This document shows positions 25,366-31,363 of a stretch of 48,055 bases of DNA, piece after piece. Position numbers and translations under genes: made by a program. The stretch is from assembly GCA_905339405.1 (NCBI GenBank), contig CAJPGC010000009.1, forward strand, positions 1 to 48,055, given 5' to 3'. Within the stretch, counting starts at the first letter, position 1; each line of letters opens with the position of its first letter. The notes below the pieces were generated by a model. It was not told where the DNA came from. It did no database searches and saw only the letters and a program-made list of their open reading frames with translations. The stretch is from an uncultured bacterium (lineage in GTDB: Bacteria; Desulfobacterota; GWC2-55-46).

Positions 25366-25902
25366 TCAGCGTTGCTGACGGCCCTTCAGGGACGGCAGGC
25401 CCAGTACGCGCCCCCACCAGTCCATTAAGGATGCGGCCATGAAAAGCCTCCTTGATTTGAGAAGAACGCGTCCTCCTTCGACCCTCACCTGGCCCAGTGC
25501 CACGAGTCTTTCCATCCTCCTGTCGAGTATGGCGGCCGAGTTGTAGAAGGATTTCAGCTCCGCCTCGCTCAACTTACCGCGCTCCCTGAGCTCTGAAAGG
25601 ATGCGCACCCGCCGGGCTGTCTCGCCCATGTTGAAAATATGGAAGTACGAGTAGGCAAGAAGTGAGTAAGTCAAAGCGGCGTAAACGGAAGCGCCGAGGA
25701 GCTCCGGGCCGGAAAGCGTAGCAAGATATACCGCCCAGAGCGCGCTCCCCACAGGCGCGACCGCGCCGATCGAAGAGAGCATGGCAATGACCTGGCCGGA
25801 TGCCACGACAATGCCGAGGCGGATGACGCAGGCCTGAAGCGCCATTATCCAAACCGGGGTGAGCGCCAGGATAATTACGAAGGCGGCAAAACAGGCGTCC
25901 AT
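25366..25902 (-). CDS. Membrane protein of unknown function, second of a pair
   Basis: A 178-residue protein with three or four N-terminal membrane helices (AAFVIILALTPVWIMALQAC, VVASGQVIAMLSSIGAVAPV, LWAVYLATLSGPELLGASVY, LTYSLLAYSYFHIF). The cytoplasmic tail (about 95-178) resembles a winged helix: SELRERGKLSEAELKSFY, RMERLVALGQVRVEGGRVLL. No family is recognised. Its start codon shares one base with the stop of the gene before it, so the two are translationally coupled. It could be a membrane-bound regulator or assembly factor; this is inference only. Confidence 0.8.
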   Translation of the reverse strand: MDACFAAFVIILALTPVWIMALQACVIRLGIVVASGQVIAMLSSIGAVAPVGSALWAVYLATLSGPELLGASVYAALTYSLLAYSYFHIFNMGETARRVRILSELRERGKLSEAELKSFYNSAAILDRRMERLVALGQVRVEGGRVLLKSRRLFMAASLMDWWGRVLGLPSLKGRQQR

Positions 25903-26420
25903 CAGCCCCCTCCTTTCGTAAGGCCCAGGAAAGAGCGCATGAGCGCGAAAGAGCAGGCCATGAGCCTTCCTTTCGGCGTTATCGAAAGCACTCCGTCCCT
26001 TTCGAAGGCGAGCCTTGAAGCGAGAAGGTCTTTTACCCTCGGCCCGATGAGCGTCTCGTCGTTAAAAAAAAGCGGCAGGTCTTTCATGGCGACCCCGCCG
26101 GAGTCTCCGGCCAGAAGGACGATGACGAGAGACGGGGAGAGGGCCTCGAACGCGGGATAGGACAAAATATAGGCCGAAGCGAACGCCAACTGGAGGAGGG
26201 CCGCCGAAAGCCACTCCCCCTTATCAAGCGAAGGCAGCCAGAGAAGGCCCTTTGAGGCAAGGAGCGCCCATGCGCCTGCCGCTGCCGCCGGGAAGAGGAC
26301 GAAGATGGCCAACAGGCACACGGCCCTGTTGGGCGGGAACCTCAGGCGCCAGAGCGCGGCGTGGATGAAAAGGCACAGGATGAATGTCAACGCGGGAAAT
26401 GCGATTGTGAAAAGAGACAT
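25902..26420 (-). CDS. Membrane protein of unknown function, first of a pair
   Basis: A 172-residue protein with three or four membrane helices (IAFPALTFILCLFIHAALWR, AVCLLAIFVLFPAAAAGAWA, LQLAFASAYILSYPAFEALS). The C-terminal cytoplasmic part contains DETLIGPRVKDLLASRLAFE and GVLSITPKGRLMA, again winged-helix-like. The layout mirrors that of its partner downstream, suggesting a pair that forms a heterodimer or shares an ancestor. No family name can be given. Confidence 0.8.
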   Translation of the reverse strand: MSLFTIAFPALTFILCLFIHAALWRLRFPPNRAVCLLAIFVLFPAAAAGAWALLASKGLLWLPSLDKGEWLSAALLQLAFASAYILSYPAFEALSPSLVIVLLAGDSGGVAMKDLPLFFNDETLIGPRVKDLLASRLAFERDGVLSITPKGRLMACSFALMRSFLGLTKGGG

Positions 26421-26473
26421 TCAGAGATAATTAAAGCAGAGTCGGCTTTTTTTGACAAGCCGGGCTGGCGGGC

Positions 26474-26854
26474 TCACTGAGGCCCGGCCCAGCCGTGCAA
26501 ATGCAAACCGGTTTTTAACCAGCTCTTCACCGCGCTGACGAAAGCGGAGCTTTCGGACTTTTCGGGATGATTTTTTTCATCTGTCTTTTCAATCGGCTTC
26601 AGGACGGGCCCGCTGTCATAGCGGGCTGAATAAGCCTTTGAAAGCGCCTTAGGCGAACAGCCGGGGCCGCTCGAATCCCCGGGAGAGCACCTCGCAGAAG
26701 CGACCGCGGACGCGCTCCTGGAAGGGGCTATGGAGCTCACAGCCGCCTTGTCCGCCTTCCTGGGCTCTATGACGATGACCTGTTCGACGAGCGAGCAGCC
26801 TGAAAGAACCGTCACACCGAGCATGAGCGCCGCCATGTAGCTCCGTCCTGTCAT
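26474..26854 (-). CDS. Small lipoprotein of unknown function
   Basis: A 126-residue protein. The signal peptide MTGRSYMAALMLGVTVLSGC ends with an LSGC lipobox, so it is lipid-anchored to the inner or outer membrane. Start 26854 is chosen because GGAGAGGG lies just upstream and it yields a normal lipoprotein signal; a frame to 26926 does not. The mature part is Ser/Ala/Lys-rich (SSIAPSRSASAVASARC) and probably disordered, with two further cysteines. No family is recognised. Confidence 0.65.
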   Translation of the reverse strand: MTGRSYMAALMLGVTVLSGCSLVEQVIVIEPRKADKAAVSSIAPSRSASAVASARCSPGDSSGPGCSPKALSKAYSARYDSGPVLKPIEKTDEKNHPEKSESSAFVSAVKSWLKTGLHLHGWAGPQ

Positions 26855-27051
26855 GAACCCTCTCCGTTTTTGCAGTAAATGAAAAAACCGACAGATTGAG
26901 TATAGACCTGAAAACATGCCAGTCAAACCGGCGCTGCCTTTAAGGTGCGTCTCATGTTTTTTTATTCCGCCAGCGTTGACTGGGCCTTTTTTTGGGATAA
27001 CATTATTTCATGGGCGTCGAAACCTGGCGCAATAAAGCTTGTGACGGCTTC

Positions 27052-27079
27052 TTGACAGTGGATGGTTTTGGGTTAGGCT
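27052..27079 (+). promoter_or_regulatory. Possible promoter of the CBS-domain gene
   Basis: TTGACA (27052-27057) is followed after 16 nt by TAGGCT (27074-27079), with a weak -10. It is placed 50-80 nt upstream of the CBS-domain start codon. The -35 is perfect; the -10 match is poor. Confidence 0.4.
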
Positions 27080-27130
27080 TTAATCATGGCGTAAAAAGGC
27101 GTAAAAAGCCCCACAAGGGGGTGAGAAAAA

Positions 27131-27541
27131 ATGCTGGTCAAACAGATAATGCAGAAGAAGATAGTGACGGTAAACCCGGACGCGACCATAAGAGAGACCG
27201 CGAAGAAGATGAAGGATTACCGGGTCGGCTACCTTCTCGTGACGAACGGGGAATCGATAAAAGGTTGCGTTACCGACAGGGACCTGGTCATCTGGCTGGC
27301 GAGCGGAAAAGACCCGGACGCGACGAGGATCGACGGTATAATGCAATCGAGCGTAGTGACGGCTCCTCCGGACACAGATGTTTTCGACGCCTCGAAGCTG
27401 ATGGCGCGAAAGAAGGTAAGAAGGCTCCCGATAGTCGAGAACAGCAAACTCATCGGGCTGGTTTCGGTTTCAGACCTCGCGTCGGTCATCGAGGAGGAAG
27501 TGGACAACTTCCTCCATGTGGAAGAGGCTTACCAGATATAA
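27131..27541 (+). CDS. CBS-domain pair protein
   Basis: A 136-residue cytoplasmic protein made of two CBS domains (about 1-60 and 70-130). These form one Bateman module that binds adenine nucleotides such as AMP, ATP or SAM in known relatives. Visible motifs: ETAKKMKDYRVGYLLVTNGE, KGCVTDRDLVIWLASG, RKKVRRLPIVEN and LIGLVSVSDLASVI. GGGGGTGAG lies upstream of the ATG. It is a stand-alone sensor. The tandem RNA array begins 40-165 bp downstream on the same strand. Confidence 0.92.
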   Translation: MLVKQIMQKKIVTVNPDATIRETAKKMKDYRVGYLLVTNGESIKGCVTDRDLVIWLASGKDPDATRIDGIMQSSVVTAPPDTDVFDASKLMARKKVRRLPIVENSKLIGLVSVSDLASVIEEEVDNFLHVEEAYQI

Positions 27542-27580
27542 AGGCTTGGAAGTTGTTCCCCCGGGCTGGAAAGTCGGCTC

Positions 27581-27690
27581 TTAAGAGCAGAGATAAGGTG
27601 CTGTCTTCGTGATGGTTTCCGAAACCTGCTCTTTAAAGCCGGAAACCGGCCCAGGGAAACAAAAGCGGCAGAGCGTTAAACCTCTGCCGC
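27581..27690 (+). ncRNA. Leader hairpins of the tandem structured RNA
   Basis: Three stems precede the repeats. TTAAGAGCAG (27581-27590) pairs with CTGCTCTTTAA (27626-27636), one base bulged. GCCGG-AAA-CCGGC lies at 27638-27650. GCGGCAGAG (27665-27673) pairs perfectly with CTCTGCCGC (27682-27690). The last resembles the terminator at 28060-28095 in sequence but has no T-run. The loop of the first contains GTTTCCGAAAC, echoing the CCGAAAC of the repeats, so this may be a decayed fourth copy. No coding frame is credible. Confidence 0.45.
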
Positions 27691-27706
27691 TAATGAATCG
27701 ATGGTT

Positions 27707-27826
27707 GCCTCCGTGTCCGAAACTTGGTATCTCTAAGAAGGATCATAGTGTGATTACCTTCGGTTCGCCGAGTGGGGTCGCTCAAGGTCCTCCTTAGAGA
27801 GGCCAAGATAACCGAAGCGCGGGGGC
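27707..27826 (+). ncRNA. Tandem structured RNA motif, copy 1
   Basis: P1: GCCTCCGTG (27707-27715) pairs over 9 bp with CGCGGGGGC (27818-27826). Joining loop CCGAAAC. P2: CTTGG/CCAAG. P3: CTCTAAG/CTTAGAG, followed by an apical hairpin with CGG-TTCG-CCG. The 3' joining strand is GATAACCGAAG, then P1 and GCAAG. The layout is the same in copies 2 and 3, with different P1/P2 bases but kept pairing. It is the longest copy (120 nt). Orientation is set by the plus-strand terminator downstream. No known riboswitch class is recognised. Confidence 0.65.
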
Positions 27827-27833
27827 AAGAGTT

Positions 27834-27939
27834 GTCTCCGTGGCCGAAACTACGGTTTCTAAGAAGAGTGATAGGGCTTTCCTTCGGGAAGGTCCCGAAG
27901 CCTCTCCTTAGACACTGTAGATAACAGAGCCACGGAGGC
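27834..27939 (+). ncRNA. Tandem structured RNA motif, copy 2
   Basis: P1: GTCTCCGTGGC (27834-27844) pairs over all 11 positions with GCCACGGAGGC (27929-27939). Joining loop CGAAA. P2: CTACGGT/ACTGTAG. P3: TCTAAG/CTTAGA, then AAGAGTGAT. The apical hairpin has TTTCC-TTCG-GGAAG. 3' strand GATAACAGA. Eight nt (AAGAGTTG region) separate it from copy 1. It is the clearest of the three copies. Confidence 0.7.
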
Positions 27940-27946
27940 AAGAGCT

Positions 27947-28055
27947 GTCTTCGCGGGCCGAAACTCCGGTTTCTAAGAAGAGTGATAAGGGCTCATCCTA
28001 CGGGATGGTTCCGGGATTCTCCTTAGAGACTGGAGATAACCGAGTCCGTGAAGGC
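27947..28055 (+). ncRNA. Tandem structured RNA motif, copy 3
   Basis: P1: GTCTTCGCGG (27947-27956) pairs over 10 bp with CCGTGAAGGC (28046-28055). Joining loop CCGAAAC. P2: CTCCGGT/ACTGGAG. P3: TCTAAG/CTTAGA, then AAGAGTGAT as in copy 2. The apical hairpin has CATCC-TACG-GGATG, a UNCG-type loop. 3' strand GATAACCGAG. The terminator stem starts 5 nt later, so a structural switch between copy 3 and the terminator is conceivable. Confidence 0.7.
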
Positions 28056-28059
28056 AAAG

Positions 28060-28095
28060 GGCGGCAGGCGTCAAAACCTGCCGCCTTATTTTTTT
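28060..28095 (+). terminator. Rho-independent terminator of the structured RNA
   Basis: GGCGGCAGG (28060-28068) pairs perfectly with CCTGCCGCC (28077-28085), followed by TTATTTTTTT. On the minus strand there is no T-run, so it serves plus-strand transcription only. It ends 13 nt before the stop of the convergent YjdF-like gene. Confidence 0.88.
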
Positions 28096-28108
28096 ATGTC
28101 CGTCTCTT

Positions 28109-28870
28109 CTATTTAGGCTCCAGGTCCTTTCCGTTTTTAACACTCTTGGGCATACTCTCGGGCTTAGGCCTCAATATCTTCGGCTGCCTTTCAAGGCGTT
28201 CCTTGAGCCTGTCGATCCGCACGCCCATGCCGAAGACTTCCCCGAGGGGCATGGCGAGCCTTTTTCTGGTATCGGGGTTCGAGTACTTGACGTAGAGCAT
28301 GCCGATGGCAGCCGTTATCAGCCCGCCCAAAAAGTCGTTGATGAGGTCCCACATAGTGTCAGCGAGGCCGTCCTGCGTGGTCTTGCCGAAGAGGTTGTCG
28401 ACGGCGAACTCCATTATCTCCCAGATGCCTCCCATGGCCATGGCGAAGGTCACGGTGAAAAAGCCTATGAACGGGAGCGAGAGGCGCACTTTACGGGTAT
28501 AATTTAGCGTGTAGACGACCACGAAGGCCAGAAGGCCCACAACGGCGCTGCCGTATATGTGCAGGGCCTTGTCATAGAGGCGCACCTTCTGGTAGAAGTC
28601 CATCCCCTCTCCCATGAAGGTATTCAGGAATATCGAGAGCGTAATGAGGAGGTCGAGCTCGAAAGGGAGCGTTACCCTGTAGCTCCTTTCCACGAGGCTC
28701 GGGACCAGGGAAAGTATGACGGAGAAGACGAGCAGTATGGAAAAAAGATACTCCCCCTTGTAAAGCTCCACCGGCAGGAGGAGCACCATAAGGAGCTTCA
28801 TGAACCAGGAAAGGCCCGTCGTCACAGACAGGCTCCGCCAGTTCCTCAGCATGTTAAAAAGGTTCAACAT
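28109..28870 (-). CDS. YjdF-like (DUF2238-type) integral membrane protein
   Basis: A 253-residue inner-membrane protein with about six helices. Conserved acidic/His motifs in or near the membrane are YDKALHIYGSAVVGLL, GGIWEIMEFAVDNLFG and DTMWDLINDFLGGLITAAIG, which resemble the YjdF/DUF2238 family. The tail (about 215-253) is Lys/Pro-rich and cytoplasmic. Start 28870 is an ATG with GAGG 5 nt upstream; the TTG three codons earlier is less likely. A strong promoter precedes it. Function is unknown. Confidence 0.75.
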   Translation of the reverse strand: MLNLFNMLRNWRSLSVTTGLSWFMKLLMVLLLPVELYKGEYLFSILLVFSVILSLVPSLVERSYRVTLPFELDLLITLSIFLNTFMGEGMDFYQKVRLYDKALHIYGSAVVGLLAFVVVYTLNYTRKVRLSLPFIGFFTVTFAMAMGGIWEIMEFAVDNLFGKTTQDGLADTMWDLINDFLGGLITAAIGMLYVKYSNPDTRKRLAMPLGEVFGMGVRIDRLKERLERQPKILRPKPESMPKSVKNGKDLEPK

Positions 28871-28910
28871 GGCCCTCAACCGCTTTCATGGTTGGAAAAA
28901 CGACCTTTTA

Positions 28911-28938
28911 ATTATATACAAGGCAGGGCCTTTGGCAA
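28911..28938 (-). promoter_or_regulatory. Sigma70-type promoter of the YjdF-like gene
   Basis: On the minus strand TTGCCA (bases 28938-28933), a 16-nt spacer and a perfect TATAAT (28916-28911) lie about 40-70 nt before the start codon at 28870. It overlaps the possible plus-strand gene that follows. Confidence 0.7.
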
Positions 28939-29474
28939 CAGCCAATTTCACGCTGGCGGCAAAGGCCGTAGCGGCGGCAGCCGCGGCGTTTTCGCCGTCG
29001 CTCGCGCACTCCGCGGTGCACTGGGCAGCCCCCCCTGCGGCAGGGGCCGAGAGCGCCTTCGAGCGCTCCTTGTCTCCAGCGGCGGCCGGCCATGGAGAGG
29101 CCATCTTACGTGAATGGGCCCCCGATGAAGACGTGCCAGCCTCACTGTGCGAGCTTGTCGAAACCATGCACGCCAACGACCTGCCTCTGGACAACAATGA
29201 CAGCCGCCTGCCGCCGGAGTTGCCTGAACTGCTCGACGGCGGCTCCAGCCCCTTCGGCACCGGAGTGGGCTACGACCTCGGCCCGAGCATGCGCTTTCAG
29301 GGAGTGGGCGTGTTCGACCTCGACAGCAACTACGCCTCCCTGGGCCCCGCCCTGACGTTGAACATCGAAGGAGAACTCGCCATCACCACCGGCATGCAGC
29401 TCCCGGTCGCCGGAGGCGCGGGGCCCGAGAAGCTCTCCGAACTCTTCTACGCCGGAATCAAACTGCTCTTCTGA
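28932..29474 (+). CDS. Possible secreted/outer-membrane protein, start uncertain
   Basis: An open frame whose last ~85 residues look like outer-membrane strands: FGTGVGYDLGPSMRFQGVGV, ASLGPALTLNIEGELAITTG, ending LSELFYAGIKLLF with the terminal Phe of barrel proteins. The upstream part is Ala-rich (AKAVAAAAAAFSPSLAHSA) and could be a signal peptide from a TTG at 28932, but no good ribosome-binding site is seen. An ATG at 28869 would lie beyond the divergent promoter. It may be a short secreted protein or a remnant of a larger barrel. Not recognised. Confidence 0.4.
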   Translation: MATANFTLAAKAVAAAAAAFSPSLAHSAVHWAAPPAAGAESAFERSLSPAAAGHGEAILREWAPDEDVPASLCELVETMHANDLPLDNNDSRLPPELPELLDGGSSPFGTGVGYDLGPSMRFQGVGVFDLDSNYASLGPALTLNIEGELAITTGMQLPVAGGAGPEKLSELFYAGIKLLF

Positions 29475-29543
29475 CAGAAGCAAAGAGAATTGAAAGCCGG
29501 ATAAGCGTTATAATCTATTATAATTGTTATTGGAGAGGCGTTT

Positions 29544-29705
29544 ATGGAAAAAAAGAGAACTGACGCTCCGGAAGAAGGCTTCTGCCCGGTGTGCACATAT
29601 CCTCTTTCCGAATGCGTATGCTGCACCGAATGCGGCCACGACTGCCCGCTCGACGCTGGCGAGCCGTTCTGCCCGGTTTGCAGCCCGGTCCCCAAAGAAG
29701 GCTGA
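29544..29705 (+). CDS. Small cysteine-rich zinc-ribbon protein (53 residues)
   Basis: A short gene with a good ribosome-binding site (GGAGAGG, 6 nt before ATG). The product begins MEKKRTDAPEEGFCPVCTY and has nine cysteines: FCPVC, ECVCC, ECGHDC and FCPVC. It probably holds two zinc knuckles. It is convergent with the uracil-DNA glycosylase gene, only 6 bp between stops. No family name can be given. Confidence 0.75.
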   Translation: MEKKRTDAPEEGFCPVCTYPLSECVCCTECGHDCPLDAGEPFCPVCSPVPKEG

Positions 29706-29711
29706 CCGGTT

Positions 29712-30293
29712 TCAACGGCCTTTTATCTTCGCCGCCACTTCGATTATCGCGAGTTCGAGCTCCCTGGCGCTTTCAGCGAGGCTTTTTTGCCGCCTCAAAA
29801 GATAAGACGGGTGGTAGACTGCCATGACGCTTCTTTCCTTGAAGCTCGTCCACTTCCCGGCCTCGAAAGGCTCTTCAGGAAGAAGGCTTGAAAAGGCGGT
29901 CTTGCCAACGGCGAGTATGACCACCGGGTCGACTATCCGAATCTCTTCCATGAGGAACGGCAGGAAAAGCTCCTGCTCCGCCCTTAGAGGCTTTCGTGTT
30001 TTTTTTCTTTGTGTAGCGAGCGTGGGCCAGACTTTGACGGCGTTCGAGATGTAGACTTCATCCCTTTTCAACCCCGAAGCCCTTTCAAAGACCTCGATGA
30101 AAAAAGAGCCGCCTTTCCCGACGAAGGGCCGCCCGGCCTTTGTCTCGTCCCGGCCCGGGGCCTCTCCTATCACCATGAGAGGAGACGGAACCGGCCCCTC
30201 GCCGCACACTGCCCTCGCGTCGGGGAACGCGGAGGCGCACGCGGCCCTTATCCTCTTGTTGAGGATTTCCATCTCACTTTTTTTATTGTCCAT
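29712..30293 (-). CDS. Uracil-DNA glycosylase superfamily protein lacking Fe-S cysteines
   Basis: A 193-residue cytoplasmic protein of the family 4-like uracil-DNA glycosylases, which remove uracil from DNA. Motif 1 is IGEAPGRDETKAGRPFVGKG (about 41-60), the central VYISNAVKVWP corresponds to the NVVKCRPP of family 4, and motif 2 is YHPSYLLRR (about 165-173). The [4Fe-4S] ligands of family 4 appear lost: the N-terminal CxxC is not complete, the mid-protein Cys is Val, and the fourth is absent. It lies 13 bp downstream of the YhaM-like gene, so an operon is likely. Confidence 0.85.
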   Translation of the reverse strand: MDNKKSEMEILNKRIRAACASAFPDARAVCGEGPVPSPLMVIGEAPGRDETKAGRPFVGKGGSFFIEVFERASGLKRDEVYISNAVKVWPTLATQRKKTRKPLRAEQELFLPFLMEEIRIVDPVVILAVGKTAFSSLLPEEPFEAGKWTSFKERSVMAVYHPSYLLRRQKSLAESARELELAIIEVAAKIKGR

Positions 30294-30306
30294 AAAGGGG
30301 AAAGCT

Positions 30307-31347
30307 TTACTTGAAAAGGCTCATGGTACCTGGGCCGTTGTCGTCGGCTGGTTCCGTCTTCTTTGCCGCAGGGTCTTGAACTTCCTCATGCGACGGCACC
30401 ATTCCGGTATAGATGTACCTTTCAAAAAGCCTCTGGTAAGGGGTCCAGTTCGACCCGTCGGAAGACTTGCCGTTCAAAAGGGCCCTTACGGTATTGACCT
30501 TGGCGTCCAGGTCGTCGAGGTAGGAAAGTATTATCGATTCTATGGTCTTCGGCCTCTTCGGAGAGCCGAATTCGAGCTGCCCGTGATGCGACAAGACCAT
30601 GTGCTTGACGAGGACTGCGAGCTCCCGCGGGAACTCGGGGAGAGAAGAAAGCTTCCTGTCTATGAGCTCCACTCCCATGGTTATGTGCCCCAGGAGCCTG
30701 CCCTCGTCGGAATAATCAAAGGAGCGCTCGTAAGTGAGCTCGTATATCTTGCCGATATCGTGGAGCATGGCCCCGGAGATGAGAAGGTCACGGCTCACCG
30801 CCGAGCCGTAATGGCCTGCGACCTTGTCCGCAAGCCCGCAAATCGAGAAGACGTGCTCGGCGAGCCCGCCGAGGTACGAATGGTGCATCGCCTTTGCGGC
30901 CGGGGCCATGAGGAACCTGCCCCTTATCTCCCTGTCGGTGAAAATCGAGTCCATGAGGGCCTTCAGGTGCCTGTCTTTCATGGAGGCCAGAATGGAGTCG
31001 AGCTCGGCTTCAAGGGAAGCCTGGTCCCTCTCGGACGAGGGCAGGAAGTCGCGTAGCGAATACGACCCCTCGGGCAGCTGCTTCACGCCGGTGACGTTGA
31101 GCTGCACGCCGCCCTGGTAGGCAACGCCAAAGCCCTTTATCGATACGACGTCGTTCTTGTTGAAGCCCTTCGCCAGCTCCTCGGCGTCGTCCCAGACGCG
31201 GGCCTCTATCTCGCCGGTTGAATCCATAAGCTTGAGGTTTAGGTATGCCTTGCCGGACTTCGATATGCCGGTTTCTTTACGCACGACTAGGAAAGCGCCG
31301 GTGACGCTGTCCCTCTCTTTTATGTCCTTGATAAATATTTTTTTCAA
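30307..31347 (-). CDS. YhaM-like 3'-5' exoribonuclease (OB-fold plus HD domain)
   Basis: A 346-residue cytoplasmic protein. The N-terminal OB-fold (about 10-90) has KSGKAYLNLKLMDSTGEIEA. The HD domain (about 155-300) carries HHSYLGGLAEHVFSICGLAD, SGAMLHDIGKIYELTYERSF and VLSHHGQLEFGSPKRPKTIE, all metal-binding histidines and aspartates in place. The layout matches YhaM/CBF1-type nucleases that trim RNA and single-stranded DNA. The C-terminus is short and charged (KKTEPADDNGPG). It is followed by the UDG gene, which fits a nucleic-acid maintenance pair. Confidence 0.9.
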   Translation of the reverse strand: MKKIFIKDIKERDSVTGAFLVVRKETGISKSGKAYLNLKLMDSTGEIEARVWDDAEELAKGFNKNDVVSIKGFGVAYQGGVQLNVTGVKQLPEGSYSLRDFLPSSERDQASLEAELDSILASMKDRHLKALMDSIFTDREIRGRFLMAPAAKAMHHSYLGGLAEHVFSICGLADKVAGHYGSAVSRDLLISGAMLHDIGKIYELTYERSFDYSDEGRLLGHITMGVELIDRKLSSLPEFPRELAVLVKHMVLSHHGQLEFGSPKRPKTIESIILSYLDDLDAKVNTVRALLNGKSSDGSNWTPYQRLFERYIYTGMVPSHEEVQDPAAKKTEPADDNGPGTMSLFK

Positions 31348-31363
31348 AGTTCTGCCCCGTGTC

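Noticed and set aside
25127-25417. 96-codon frame between the helicase and the membrane-protein pair
   Set aside because: No start signal, overlaps both neighbours, and no protein-like composition.
27707-28055. CRISPR array
   Set aside because: Units of 106-120 nt with variable stems and no equal-length repeats separated by unique spacers.
27707-28055. Known tandem riboswitches (glycine, c-di-GMP-I, cobalamin, TPP)
   Set aside because: Core sequences of these classes are not present as far as I recall them; no covariance search could be run.
27609-28295. Short open frames across the RNA array (27609-27797, 27690-27941, 28005-28295)
   Set aside because: No ribosome-binding sites, different frames in each copy, and strong RNA pairing instead.
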